Of a DNA stretch of 64,000 bases, positions 16,551 to 24,590 are shown piece by piece. Location of the stretch: NCBI RefSeq assembly GCF_900109465.1, contig NZ_FOAZ01000002.1, positions 310,001-374,000 of the forward strand, given 5' to 3'. Origin of the DNA: Streptacidiphilus jiangxiensis (GTDB lineage Bacteria; Actinomycetota; Actinomycetes; Streptomycetales; Streptomycetaceae). How positions within the stretch are numbered: position 1 is the first letter of the stretch; each line of letters begins with the position of its first letter. Below the pieces are notes generated by a model. That model ran no database searches. It saw only the letters and a program-made list of their open reading frames with translations, and was not told where the DNA came from. A program made the translations under genes and the position numbers.

Positions 16551-16830
16551 CGACCGAAGGCCGGGGTGCGACCCGACCGGCCGAAGGCTGCGGCGCGGCC
16601 CCGGCGGCCGAAGGCCGGAGCGGGATCCCACCCACCGAAGGCTCGGCAGGTGACCCTCGCCCAACGGCCCGGGTGCGACCCCACCGGCCGAAGGCCGGAG
16701 CGGGACCCCACCCACCGAAGGCTCGGCAGGTGACCCTCGCCCAACGGCCCGGGTGCGACCCCACCGACCGAAGGCCGGAGTGCGACCCCACCCACCGAAG
16801 GCTCGGCAGGTGACCATTCGGCCGGAGGCC
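16551..16830. repeat. Intergenic 80-bp tandem repeat array
   Basis: The segment CCCACCGAAGGCTCGGCAGG recurs at 16631, 16711 and 16791, exactly 80 bp apart. The whole unit between them is nearly identical in the first two copies and decays at both ends. Each unit also holds a second GGCCGAAGGC or GACCGAAGGC core. The period is not a multiple of three and several frames on both strands stay open, so the open frames reflect repeat composition rather than a gene. The array fills most of the 488-bp gap between the SulP and SHOCT genes. Confidence 0.85.
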
Positions 16831-16875
16831 GGGGTGGGGCGCCGGCCCCTGGACGGTGCAACGGGACACCCGTGT

Positions 16876-17226
16876 TCAGAGGCCCAGCAGTTTGGCCTTG
16901 GCCGCCGCGAACTCCTCGGGCGTCAGCAGGCCCTGCTGGGCCAGCTGGCCGAGGCGTGCCAGTTCGTCCGTGACGTTGCCTCCCCCCGCCGCAGGTGCCG
17001 GCGCGGGTGCAGGCGTCCGTGGGGGCTGATACGTCGGCTGTGCCTGCTGGACCTGCTGGGCCTGGAGTTCCTGGATGGCCTGGTTCTGGTCCTGCTCCTG
17101 CCGCGCGTTGCGCGCCACGTGCTTGCCCGCCGCGTACGCCGCGCCGCCGACCAGCGCTCCGCGCAGCAGCGGGGCGCCGACGGGACGGACGACGGGTCGG
17201 AGCATGGGCCTGCGTCGCATGAACAT
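16876..17226 (-). CDS. SHOCT-domain protein with Gln-rich linker
   Basis: The 116-residue protein starts with a basic segment (MRRRPMLRPVVRPV), a short Gly/Ala hydrophobic stretch (GALVGGAAYAAG), then a Gln-rich helix and a Pro/Ala linker. A C-terminal SHOCT domain (residues ~85-116, LARLGQLAQQGLLTPEEFAA) ends the protein. The ATG is preceded by GAGGAG and lies 3 bp after the stop codon of the DUF6325 gene, so the two are one operon. This is the third SHOCT protein in the window. Confidence 0.85.
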   Translation of the reverse strand: MFMRRRPMLRPVVRPVGAPLLRGALVGGAAYAAGKHVARNARQEQDQNQAIQELQAQQVQQAQPTYQPPRTPAPAPAPAAGGGNVTDELARLGQLAQQGLLTPEEFAAAKAKLLGL

Positions 17227-17229
17227 GCC

Positions 17230-17652
17230 TCAGCTCCTCCCGCCCGCACCTGCGAACGCCGCATGTGCCTCGTCGACCAGGTTCATCGGGATGCCGATCC
17301 GCGCGGTGATGGCGCCACCGGCCTCGCGGACGGTCTCCGCCGCCTCCTGCGCCCACAGGTGCTCCACGAGCAGCAGCAGCGCGCACGTGCCCGGGTCCAG
17401 GGTCTCGGCGGCCTCCTCGGCGTCCTCCGGACCGATCAGGTTGATCGCGTCCGGCCCGCCGAACGCCTCGCCGAACTCCTCGTAGTCCACCAACTCGGCC
17501 GTGCTGACCTCACCTGACGGCGTCTTGAACACCACCAGCGAGTCGATCAGCCGTACCTGCCCGGACGTGCGCACGCTCCCGACGGCGGCCACCGCCGACA
17601 GCGGCAGCTCCCCCTTCGGAAAGGCCAGCACCATCAACTCCAACGGACCCAT
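17230..17652 (-). CDS. DUF6325-family protein
   Basis: The 140-residue protein begins GPLELMVLAFPKGEL and shows a duplicated alpha/beta pattern with an acidic centre (FGGPDAINLIGPEDAEEAAE), consistent with the DUF6325/DUF1269-like family that often pairs with a SHOCT gene, as here. ATG 17652 is chosen over an upstream ATG at 17697 because of AGAGGGG nine bases before it and because conservation should begin there. Function is unknown. Confidence 0.75.
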   Translation of the reverse strand: MGPLELMVLAFPKGELPLSAVAAVGSVRTSGQVRLIDSLVVFKTPSGEVSTAELVDYEEFGEAFGGPDAINLIGPEDAEEAAETLDPGTCALLLLVEHLWAQEAAETVREAGGAITARIGIPMNLVDEAHAAFAGAGGRS

Positions 17653-17730
17653 CGCCCGCGCCCCTCTCCCTCTCGTCCTCCTGGCATCCGAACACACGTC
17701 CGCCGCCCCCGCATCCGGAGCCCGCGCCGC

Positions 17731-19281
17731 TCACACGTCGGTGACGGCCTGCACCCGGCCCTGGGCGATCGCCTCCATCAGGGCCTTGTGGTCGCGGTGG
17801 GTCTGCTCCCCGTAGCCGACGGCCCAGTCGGCGACCGCGCGGTCGAAGGTGTCGCTGCGGCCGAGGTACTCGGCGATCTCGGCACGCGGGCCGGATCGCG
17901 CGTGGGCACGGGCCAGGGTGCGGCCGCAGACCTGCGCATACCGCAGCAGCATCTTGGCGTCGAGCTTCTCGATCTCGACCGCGCCCTTCATGTCACGCAG
18001 TTGGCGGAAGTAGAAGAAGCGGCCGGCGGGGCCGGTGGCCCAGCCGAGGAAGATGTCGCTGGCGGCCTGCATGAGCCGCTGCCCGGTGACGACGCGTTCT
18101 CCCTGGTGACGGTGGCGGCTCGGGGCGAGGTGCTCGGCGAGGACGGACTGCTCGGCCTCTTTGATCTGCAGCATCAACGGGTCGCCCACGGTCGTCCCGG
18201 CCAGCAGCCCGATGAAGCAGCGGGTGCCGACGCTGCCGACACCGACGACCTTCATCGCAGCGTCGACCAGCCGGAAGCGCTGCAGCAGCGCCCGGCGGTC
18301 CTCCTGCATGCTGTTCAGGAAGTCCTCGTAGGTCTCCTGGACGATGCCCATGTCGCGGATGCCGATCGGCTGGAGCAGCGGCGGGTCGTGCATGATCCGG
18401 GGCTCGCCGTCGGGACCGGGCTCGGTGAGCTTCTCCAGGGCCTGGAGGCTGGTGCGGTTGCGGGCCTTGGTGAGCGTCTGCTCGGCCACGGCACGGTTGC
18501 GCTTGCGGACCTCGCCGAGCAGCTCCTCGGTGTCCACCCGCTCGTACCAGACGTCCAGCTCGGTCCATTCGGCCAGCTCGCGCATGTGCTCGCGGTAGCC
18601 CTGCGCGGCTGCCTGGGCGGCGCGGCGGGCGGCGCCCTCGGTGTCGCCGTTCTGCCGCGCGGCGACCGCGACGGACGCCGCGAGCCGCTTGACGTCCCAC
18701 TCGAACGGACCGGGCAGGGTCTCGTCGAAGTCGTTCAGGTCGAACAGCAGCGCTCGCTCGGGTGAGGCGTAGAAGCCGAAGTTCGACAGGTGCGCGTCGC
18801 CGCAGAGCTGCACGGTGATCCCGGTGTTCGCCGTGGAGGCCAGATCGGCCGCCATGATCGCGGGGCCACCCCGGAGGAACGCGAACTCCGTGGCTGCCAT
18901 CCGTCCGTAGCGGATCGGCACCAGCTCCGGCACCCGGCTGGCGGCCTGGGCCTCCAGGATGGAGATCGGGTCGAACCGGTCCTTCGGCGGCGACCAGCCT
19001 CCCTGCGAGGAGCGCGGCACCAGCTTGCGGGCCTCCCGGCCCCGCGCCTCCTCCGCCACCCGCTCGGCCGCTGCCGGGCCGGACCTCACCGGCGTGGGCT
19101 TCACCGGTGCGGACTTGGCCGCCCCGGACTTGGCCGCCCCGGACTTGGCGGCGGACGTCGGCGCCGCCTTCGAGGTGGACTTGTGCGTCGCCTTGTGGGC
19201 CGGCTTGTGGGCCGGCTTCTGGGCGGCCTGGCCCGACCGCTTCTGCTGTGCCTTGTGTGCGGATTGGGAACCTGTCGCCAT
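17731..19281 (-). CDS. DUF2252 family protein with Lys/Ala-rich N-terminal tail
   Basis: The 516-residue protein has a basic, low-complexity N-terminus (residues ~8-75) built from short repeats such as AHKPAHKATHK and AKSGAAKSGAAKS, resembling histone-like tails. The DUF2252 domain follows from about residue 100, with GDAHLSNFGFY and DLNDFDETLPGPFEWDVKRL, a kinase-like fold block conserved in this family. Biochemical activity is unproven. Start ATG 19281 is set by GGAGGG and overlaps the upstream gene's TGA (TGATG), so the two are translationally coupled. Confidence 0.85.
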   Translation of the reverse strand: MATGSQSAHKAQQKRSGQAAQKPAHKPAHKATHKSTSKAAPTSAAKSGAAKSGAAKSAPVKPTPVRSGPAAAERVAEEARGREARKLVPRSSQGGWSPPKDRFDPISILEAQAASRVPELVPIRYGRMAATEFAFLRGGPAIMAADLASTANTGITVQLCGDAHLSNFGFYASPERALLFDLNDFDETLPGPFEWDVKRLAASVAVAARQNGDTEGAARRAAQAAAQGYREHMRELAEWTELDVWYERVDTEELLGEVRKRNRAVAEQTLTKARNRTSLQALEKLTEPGPDGEPRIMHDPPLLQPIGIRDMGIVQETYEDFLNSMQEDRRALLQRFRLVDAAMKVVGVGSVGTRCFIGLLAGTTVGDPLMLQIKEAEQSVLAEHLAPSRHRHQGERVVTGQRLMQAASDIFLGWATGPAGRFFYFRQLRDMKGAVEIEKLDAKMLLRYAQVCGRTLARAHARSGPRAEIAEYLGRSDTFDRAVADWAVGYGEQTHRDHKALMEAIAQGRVQAVTDV

Positions 19282-20549
19282 CACGATCCCTCCAGAGCCT
19301 GCGGTGTCGCCGACGGCGGCGCTTCCTCGTCCAGGAAGCGCACCACCGCCAGCACGAACAGCACGATCACGACCAGCCAGAAGACCACCCACCCCGTCGG
19401 GTAGGACCACAGCGCCATGGTCAGCGCGCCAGCGCCGAGCACGATCCAGGTGATCCACCGGCGGTAGCGGTGGACGAACGGCCCGACCGGCCCGAGCTTC
19501 AGACCGGCGTTCTCCAGCGCACCCCGGGTCGCGTCGATCCCGGCGGTGAAGACGCCGCTGATCCGCGCCGCTCTGGTGCCGTTACCGGTGAGCCAGAAGC
19601 CCAGGCCGACGGCCACGCCGAGGACGACGACCGAGCGGACGGCGGTGCGCAGGAACAGCACCAGCTGGTCGTAGATGGCCTTGGCGGCGTCCTGGTTGAC
19701 GTCGGCGGGGAGCTTGTCGAGGTAGATCACCCTGAAGATGCTCAAGCCGATGCCCAGCACCAGCGCCCCGGCGGCGATCCCGAAGGCCGCCGCGACCGCC
19801 GCACGCCGCCACCGCCGGGCCAGCCACACGCCCGCGACCGCCAGCAGCACACCGATGACGGGCAGCCAGTTGCCGACGACCTGCAGCAGCCGGAAACCGG
19901 TCTTGGCCTTACCGATGTTCTGCGCGTCCACGACGGTGAAGTTCGTGTGGATCTCGGGGATCTTGCCGGCGATCGTCATGCCGTTGGAGACCAGCCGCTG
20001 CTTCACCTGGTCGATCACCGGCGCCAGGTCGATGACCACGGAGTTCTGCGTCAGCTGCACCGCGCCGCCGCCCTGGCCGGTCAGCGCCTTGACCACGGTC
20101 GCGTGGATGCGCCGGTTCGCGTCCTGCCAGAACGACTGGAACCAGGAGCTGGCGACCACCGTCTGCGTCTGCTTCTGCACGAAGCTGGTGATCGCGTTGT
20201 CGATCGGCCCGCTCAGCTTGCCCAGCGCCGCGTCCAGGCGCGGCCGATCCGTCGGCGCGACCTGCTGCAGCAGGCTGTTCACGTCGATGTGCTGGGAGAC
20301 CGCCTGCGCGGTGCGATTGGCGATCGCGGCCTGCACGTCGGGGTTCGCGGGCAGCGGGCCGACCATGGCGACGTAGCGGTTGGTGTCGCCGATGATGCTC
20401 GACGCCCAGGACGACACGATCGACAGTGGCGCCAGGATGCAGGCGACGGTGATCAGGACCGCGGACAACGCGGACTTCCAGCGCTGCTTCGGCGCTTGCA
20501 GCTCGGCGACCTGGGCCCGCAGTCGCCGCAGCTCCGCCTCGTCCGACAT
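19281..20549 (-). CDS. Multi-pass membrane protein of unknown function
   Basis: The 422-residue protein has a short N-terminal coiled-coil-like segment (SDEAELRRLRAQVAELQ), one membrane helix (residues ~25-47), a large extracytoplasmic domain of about 190 residues, and four to five C-terminal helices. It resembles streptomycete integral membrane proteins that neighbour DUF2252 genes. No enzymatic motif is seen. ATG 20549 has AAGGGG upstream; the frame extends to 20729 but that part is antisense to the RNase H start. Confidence 0.75.
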   Translation of the reverse strand: MSDEAELRRLRAQVAELQAPKQRWKSALSAVLITVACILAPLSIVSSWASSIIGDTNRYVAMVGPLPANPDVQAAIANRTAQAVSQHIDVNSLLQQVAPTDRPRLDAALGKLSGPIDNAITSFVQKQTQTVVASSWFQSFWQDANRRIHATVVKALTGQGGGAVQLTQNSVVIDLAPVIDQVKQRLVSNGMTIAGKIPEIHTNFTVVDAQNIGKAKTGFRLLQVVGNWLPVIGVLLAVAGVWLARRWRRAAVAAAFGIAAGALVLGIGLSIFRVIYLDKLPADVNQDAAKAIYDQLVLFLRTAVRSVVVLGVAVGLGFWLTGNGTRAARISGVFTAGIDATRGALENAGLKLGPVGPFVHRYRRWITWIVLGAGALTMALWSYPTGWVVFWLVVIVLFVLAVVRFLDEEAPPSATPQALEGS

Positions 20550-20682
20550 GCCTGCCCCTTCCGGCCGACCGACCCAGCAGACGCAGGGCCGGTTCGACCA
20601 GTCAACGGCAGGCGATCGCCGACCGCGAACGGAAGACCTCCGTTCGGGCAGAACGGCTCCGCGGACCTGGGAGAATCGACCC

Positions 20683-21369
20683 ATGGTCGACCGCATCATC
20701 GCCGCCTGTGACGGCGCAGCCAAAGGCAACCCCGGCCCCGCCGGCTGGGCCTACGTCATCGCCGACTCCACCGGCGCCCCTCAGCGCTGGCGCGCGGGCG
20801 CGCTCGGGCACAGCACCAACAACATCGGTGAGCTGACCGCGTTGGAGCAGTTGCTGGAGGCGACGGACCCCTCCACGCCGCTGGAGGTCCGGCTGGACTC
20901 CACCTACACGCGCGACGCGGTCACCAAGTGGCTGGCCAACTGGAAGCGCAACGGCTGGCGCACGGCCGGCGGCAAGCCCGTCGCCAACCAGGAGCTGATC
21001 CAGCACATCGACGCGCTGCTGACCGGCCGCGAGGTCTCCTTCGTCTATGTCGCCGCGCACCAGGTGGACGGCGATCCGCTGAACGCGATCGCGGACAAGG
21101 CCGCGAGCGACGCGGCGCGCCTCCAGCAGGACGCCTCCGGCACGAGCGCCGACCTCCCGGTGCCCGATCCGGTCACCCCGGCCGGCCGGGCCAAGACCGC
21201 CAAGCCCGCGCGCGCCGCAGCCACCGCCCGCACCGCCTCCGGTCCCGCCCGCACCCTTGCCGCCCGCTACGCGGGCACCTGCCCGTGCTCGCGCCCGTAC
21301 GCGAAGGGCGACAAGATCACCAAGGTCGGCAGCAGCTGGGGCCACCCGGAGTGCGCGGAGGCGTTCTAG
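20683..21369 (+). CDS. rnhA: Ribonuclease HI with C-terminal Cys/His extension
   Basis: The 228-residue protein has the RNase H fold with the complete active-site set: D10 (CDGAAKGNPGPAG), E50 (NIGELTAL), D72 (LDSTYT), H126 (HQVDGDPLN) and D138. It would cleave the RNA strand of RNA-DNA hybrids. After residue ~155 comes an Ala/Lys/Thr-rich linker and a C-terminal module with CPCSRPYAKGDKI and HPEC that may bind zinc. This extension is, to my recollection, shared by other streptomycete RNase H proteins. GGGAGA lies upstream of the ATG. Confidence 0.9.
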   Translation: MVDRIIAACDGAAKGNPGPAGWAYVIADSTGAPQRWRAGALGHSTNNIGELTALEQLLEATDPSTPLEVRLDSTYTRDAVTKWLANWKRNGWRTAGGKPVANQELIQHIDALLTGREVSFVYVAAHQVDGDPLNAIADKAASDAARLQQDASGTSADLPVPDPVTPAGRAKTAKPARAAATARTASGPARTLAARYAGTCPCSRPYAKGDKITKVGSSWGHPECAEAF

Positions 21370-21416
21370 CAAGGGCTTTCCCGTGGGGGTGTGCCAGGGC
21401 GGCGACCGCCGCCCGG

Positions 21417-22085
21417 TCAGCCGACGAGCAGGGCGAGCGTGCCGTCGCGCTCGACCAGCGGGCGGACCTGGGACAGGTCGGCGATCATCACGTCGGCGTC
21501 CAGCTCGTCCGGGTCGTGGCTGGTCGCGAGGGCGAGGGTGCGCATCCCGGCGGCGCGGCCGGCTGCCAGGCCGGCCGGGGTGTCCTCGACCACGAGGCAG
21601 CGTGAGGGGGCGACGCCCAGGCGCTCCGCAGCGGTGAGGAAGGCCTCGGGGTCAGGGTGGCCGCGCCGGACGTCCTCGGCGCCGACCAGCATGGGAACCG
21701 TCAGGCCCAGGGTGGAGAAGCGTCGCAGGGCCAGCACCCGCGACGTCGCGGTGACCACCGCCCAGCGGTCCCGGGGCAGGGCGGAGAGCAGCTCCTCGGC
21801 GCCGGGGAGCAGCCTGCTGTTGACCGCATCGGCCAGCTCCAGCTGCTGGACCCGGGCGGCGGCCTCCGCCACCTCCTGCTCGGGAAGGAGTTCACCGATG
21901 ACCTCGTGGACCCGACGGCCCAGATAGCCGACCTTGTCGAGCTGCTCGGAGGGCAACCCGGCTTCCTGCGCCCACAGAGCCCAGGATCGTCGCACCGAGT
22001 CCACCGAATCGATCAACGTGCCGTCGTTGTCGAACAGGACGGCGTCGACGGTGAGCACGGCGGGTGCGGAGGAGTGTGCGGCCAC
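21417..22085 (-). CDS. HAD-superfamily hydrolase (phosphoglycolate/beta-phosphoglucomutase-like)
   Basis: The ~222-residue protein carries all HAD motifs: nucleophile block LFDNDGTLIDS, motif II TATSR, motif III HPDPEAF and motif IV VVEDTPAGLAAGRAAGM, with an alpha-helical cap (HAD-IA). It probably dephosphorylates a sugar or glycolate phosphate. GTG 22085 is a reasonable start (AGGAAGGA upstream with long spacing); a GTG at 22058 would fit too. It lies 186 bp downstream of the ArsR-SRPBCC gene, on the same strand. Confidence 0.8.
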   Translation of the reverse strand: MAAHSSAPAVLTVDAVLFDNDGTLIDSVDSVRRSWALWAQEAGLPSEQLDKVGYLGRRVHEVIGELLPEQEVAEAAARVQQLELADAVNSRLLPGAEELLSALPRDRWAVVTATSRVLALRRFSTLGLTVPMLVGAEDVRRGHPDPEAFLTAAERLGVAPSRCLVVEDTPAGLAAGRAAGMRTLALATSHDPDELDADVMIADLSQVRPLVERDGTLALLVG

Positions 22086-22181
22086 GGAAGGGGAACGTCC
22101 TTCCTCTCGGGGAGCGGCCCTGTTCCATCGCAGAGCCTCGTACCCCTCCAGCCTCCCCGGCCGCGCCCGTTCCTCCAAGAG

Positions 22182-22203
22182 GCAAAGGTCCCGCAAAGGT
22201 CCC
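22182..22203. repeat. 11-bp tandem repeat
   Basis: GCAAAGGTCCC occurs twice head to tail, with two further degenerate AAGG/AAAGGTCC copies just after. It lies in the gap between the HAD gene and the ArsR-SRPBCC gene. Confidence 0.6.
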
Positions 22204-22271
22204 GCAAGGGCCAAAGGTCCCCTTCGTCACCGGAGCGCATGACGGCCCACAGGCGGCGCGAGGACGGCGCG

Positions 22272-23030
22272 TCAGCCGTGGCCGTACATCAGCGAGCCGG
22301 GGGTGGTCAGCAGCTCGCCCGTCTCCAGCCAGGTCTTGAGGCCCGAAAGTATCATCGGCCAGCCGCCGTACAGCTGCTCGTTCGCACCCTCGCGCAGCTG
22401 GTCGTGGGTGACGGTGAGCCGGCAGGAATCCCCGACGGGCTCGATCTGCCAGGTGACCCTGGAGGTGCCCTCGGCCTTGGCCTCGTCGCTCCACAGCGCC
22501 GTCATGCTCTGCACCAGGCGGTGCGGCGGATCGACCTCCAGGGTGACGCCCTCCCCCAGCGGCCGGCCCGCACCGGGCGCCGCCATCGTGAACGTGGCGC
22601 CGGGGGCGAGCTCCCCGATCATGCCGGCCCCGAAGTTGTACTTGGCCCGGATCGCGGGGTCGGTGATCGCCTCCCAGAGCCGCTCGGGCGTGGTGCGGAT
22701 GTAGATCTCGAAGACCTTCTCCATGGTGGACTCCAGATCGTGCTTGAGCCCCGTGAGCGCGGCTGCCCAGGGCTCGGCGTACTTGCTGACCCAGCGGTCG
22801 TGGACCAACCGGATCGGGACGGGGTTCAGAAAGTGCAGCTTCTCCCGGCCCTGCCGTCGGGTGACGACCAGGCCCGCCTCTTCCAACTGCTTGAGGTGCT
22901 TCATCACGGCGAAGCGACTCGTCTCGAACCTTGATTCCAACGCACTCAGCGTCTGGCCGTCGTGCTCGTACAGCGCGTCGAGAAGGGCGCGCCGGGTCGG
23001 GTCGGCCAGGGCCTTGAAGACCTCGTCCAC
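22272..23030 (-). CDS. ArsR-type HTH fused to SRPBCC/AHSA1 domain
   Basis: The 252-residue protein has an ArsR winged helix at residues ~1-75 (ALADPTRRALLDAL, then SRFAVMKHLKQLEEAGLV). From about residue 100 comes a complete AHSA1/SRPBCC ligand-binding domain that begins at an internal Met (MEKVFEIYIRTTPERLWEAI). That is the sequence with which free-standing SRPBCC proteins normally begin, so this looks like a fusion of the usual regulator-SRPBCC gene pair. The family is expected to sense a hydrophobic ligand or stress. The GTG at 23030 is chosen because a well-spaced promoter places the transcript start there. Confidence 0.85.
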   Translation of the reverse strand: MDEVFKALADPTRRALLDALYEHDGQTLSALESRFETSRFAVMKHLKQLEEAGLVVTRRQGREKLHFLNPVPIRLVHDRWVSKYAEPWAAALTGLKHDLESTMEKVFEIYIRTTPERLWEAITDPAIRAKYNFGAGMIGELAPGATFTMAAPGAGRPLGEGVTLEVDPPHRLVQSMTALWSDEAKAEGTSRVTWQIEPVGDSCRLTVTHDQLREGANEQLYGGWPMILSGLKTWLETGELLTTPGSLMYGHG

Positions 23031-23067
23031 GCCAACAAAAATAGGTGACCTTTTGGTCACATGTCAA
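23030..23067 (-). promoter_or_regulatory. Leaderless promoter with palindromic operator for the ArsR-SRPBCC gene
   Basis: On the minus strand TTGACA (23062-23067) and TATTTT (23038-23043) are 18 bp apart, and the GTG start codon lies 7 nt after TATTTT, so the transcript should begin at the start codon. The spacer contains GTGACC-AAAA-GGTCAC, a perfect palindrome (23045-23060). A dimeric ArsR protein binding there would block RNA polymerase, implying autorepression. Confidence 0.8.
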
Positions 23068-23098
23068 GGCGTCCGTTAATTTCCCCCCAAGACACCTT

Positions 23099-24013
23099 GT
23101 GACCAGCGGCGATATCAGGGCAGCATGTCCGCAACCTCCCCAATCGCCCTGCGAGGTCGCCCTGATCCCCGCGCAGCACACCGCAGAGGACGACATCCTT
23201 GACGTCGCTCCTCCCGCCGTCCCCTTTCCGGGGGCGGAACCCACGGCTCCGCGACGCCGCCCCACCGTCGCCGCCGTGGCCTGGCTCGTCGCCCTGGCCC
23301 TCGCCGGCGCCACCGGCGCCGCCTCCCCCTCCCAGGAGCTCGGCACCTCCCGCACCGCGCCCGTCGACCGCGCCGACGACCGCATCGGAGCGATCTTCAG
23401 TGGCGGCCTGTCCGGCACCCACTACTGCTCGGCCAGCATCATCGACAGCCCCCGCGGCAACATGATCGTCACCGCCGCGCACTGCCTGAGCGGCGACGAC
23501 GGGGACAAGGTCTTCGTGCCGGGCTACCGCGACGGCACCGCCCCGCACGGCGTCTGGCAGATCACACAGACCGTCGAGGACCCCGCCTGGACCAGCAGCG
23601 CCGACCCCGACGTCGACGTCGCCTTCGCCCTGGTCGCGCCGCTCGGCGGACGCAGCCTGCAGCAGACGCTCGGCGCCAACCGCCTGGCGGTGGACGAGGG
23701 CTTCGACCACGTCGTGACCATCACCGGCTACCCGGGCGCGACGGATCTCCCGATCACCTGCTCGGACCTGGTCAACCAGTTCAGCTCGACGCAGATGCGG
23801 ATCGACTGCACCGGCTACAGCGACGGCACCAGCGGCAGCCCCTGGCTCATCCCGGGCCAGGCCGGCCCCTCCCACGACGAGGGCGAGGTCATCGGCGTCA
23901 TCGGCGGCTTCGAGACGGGCGGCTACACCGACGACGTCTCCTACAGCTCCTACTTCGGCGACCGCGTCGGCGACCTCTACCGCGCGGCGGTGGCCGACGA
24001 CGCGAAGCGCTGA
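23099..24013 (+). CDS. Trypsin-like serine protease, exported or membrane-anchored
   Basis: After a ~50-residue leader comes a signal anchor (around VAAVAWLVALALAGATGAA), then a chymotrypsin-fold domain. With the GTG at 23099 as residue 1, the triad is His128 (VTAAHC), Asp173 (PDVDVAF) and Ser247 (GTSGSPW). It is a paralogue of the lipoprotein protease at 29577-30557, sharing VFVPGYR, DVAF, GTSGSPW and VIGVIGG blocks in the same order. The start is uncertain: no ribosome binding site is evident, the frame extends to 23045, and the true N-terminus may lie nearer the signal anchor. Confidence 0.8.
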   Translation: MTSGDIRAACPQPPQSPCEVALIPAQHTAEDDILDVAPPAVPFPGAEPTAPRRRPTVAAVAWLVALALAGATGAASPSQELGTSRTAPVDRADDRIGAIFSGGLSGTHYCSASIIDSPRGNMIVTAAHCLSGDDGDKVFVPGYRDGTAPHGVWQITQTVEDPAWTSSADPDVDVAFALVAPLGGRSLQQTLGANRLAVDEGFDHVVTITGYPGATDLPITCSDLVNQFSSTQMRIDCTGYSDGTSGSPWLIPGQAGPSHDEGEVIGVIGGFETGGYTDDVSYSSYFGDRVGDLYRAAVADDAKR

Positions 24014-24077
24014 CTGCGCGCGCAGGACAGGACAGGCGCCCGCCCCGGGTCACCCCGTCAGCGTGAAGGACCGGCCG

Positions 24078-24371
24078 TCAGCCGGGGCTTCCGGGGTACC
24101 AGGCGAGGGCGTGCGCCTCGGCGAGGGTGTCCCGGACCTGGTTGCGGTAGCGCACCGCCTGCTGGGGATCGGTTTCGGCCAGGGCCGCCGCCGCGAGCGC
24201 CGCCGCGGAGGTGGACCAGGCCAGAAGTCTGACCGCGTCCTGCGCCGACGCGTCCAGCAGCCGCTCGTCGGGAAGTTCCGCCGCGTGCCTGGCCAGGAGC
24301 GTGGACAGCACCCGCAGATGGGTGCGCGTCACGGCCGGAGGCGGAAGGGGTTCGTTCGCATGACGTCCCAC
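24078..24371 (-). CDS. Small conserved-looking protein of unknown function
   Basis: A 97-residue protein rich in helices (THLRVLSTLLARHAAELPDE and ALAAAALAETDPQQAVRYR). GGAG eight bases before GTG 24371 supports that start; codon use upstream loses the GC-rich third position expected of coding sequence here. No domain is recognised. It converges on the protease gene with a 64-bp gap. Confidence 0.55.
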   Translation of the reverse strand: MGRHANEPLPPPAVTRTHLRVLSTLLARHAAELPDERLLDASAQDAVRLLAWSTSAAALAAAALAETDPQQAVRYRNQVRDTLAEAHALAWYPGSPG

Positions 24372-24590
24372 GTCGACGACTCCATGAAGAGGGCAAGGGT
24401 TCGTAGACCCATCATGGCGCAATTGCCTCTGGCATGTACGCGCATTCCTTCAACAAATACGCACACCTTCCGCATCACTTGATCACTTGTGCGGCAGGCG
24501 GGGACTCGCGGAACGGCACCGTCGACACCAACCCACCACTCCCCTAGGCTCCGAGCCATCAAACCCGCCGTGAACAGGGAGCTCTCACCC

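Noticed and set aside
16551-16830. The repeat array as a CRISPR
   Set aside because: Units are contiguous without unique spacers, the period is 80 bp, and no cas genes are nearby.
16384-16869. Several open frames of 120-190 codons through the 80-bp repeat array
   Set aside because: The repeat period is 80 bp and different frames on both strands stay open, so this is composition rather than coding selection.
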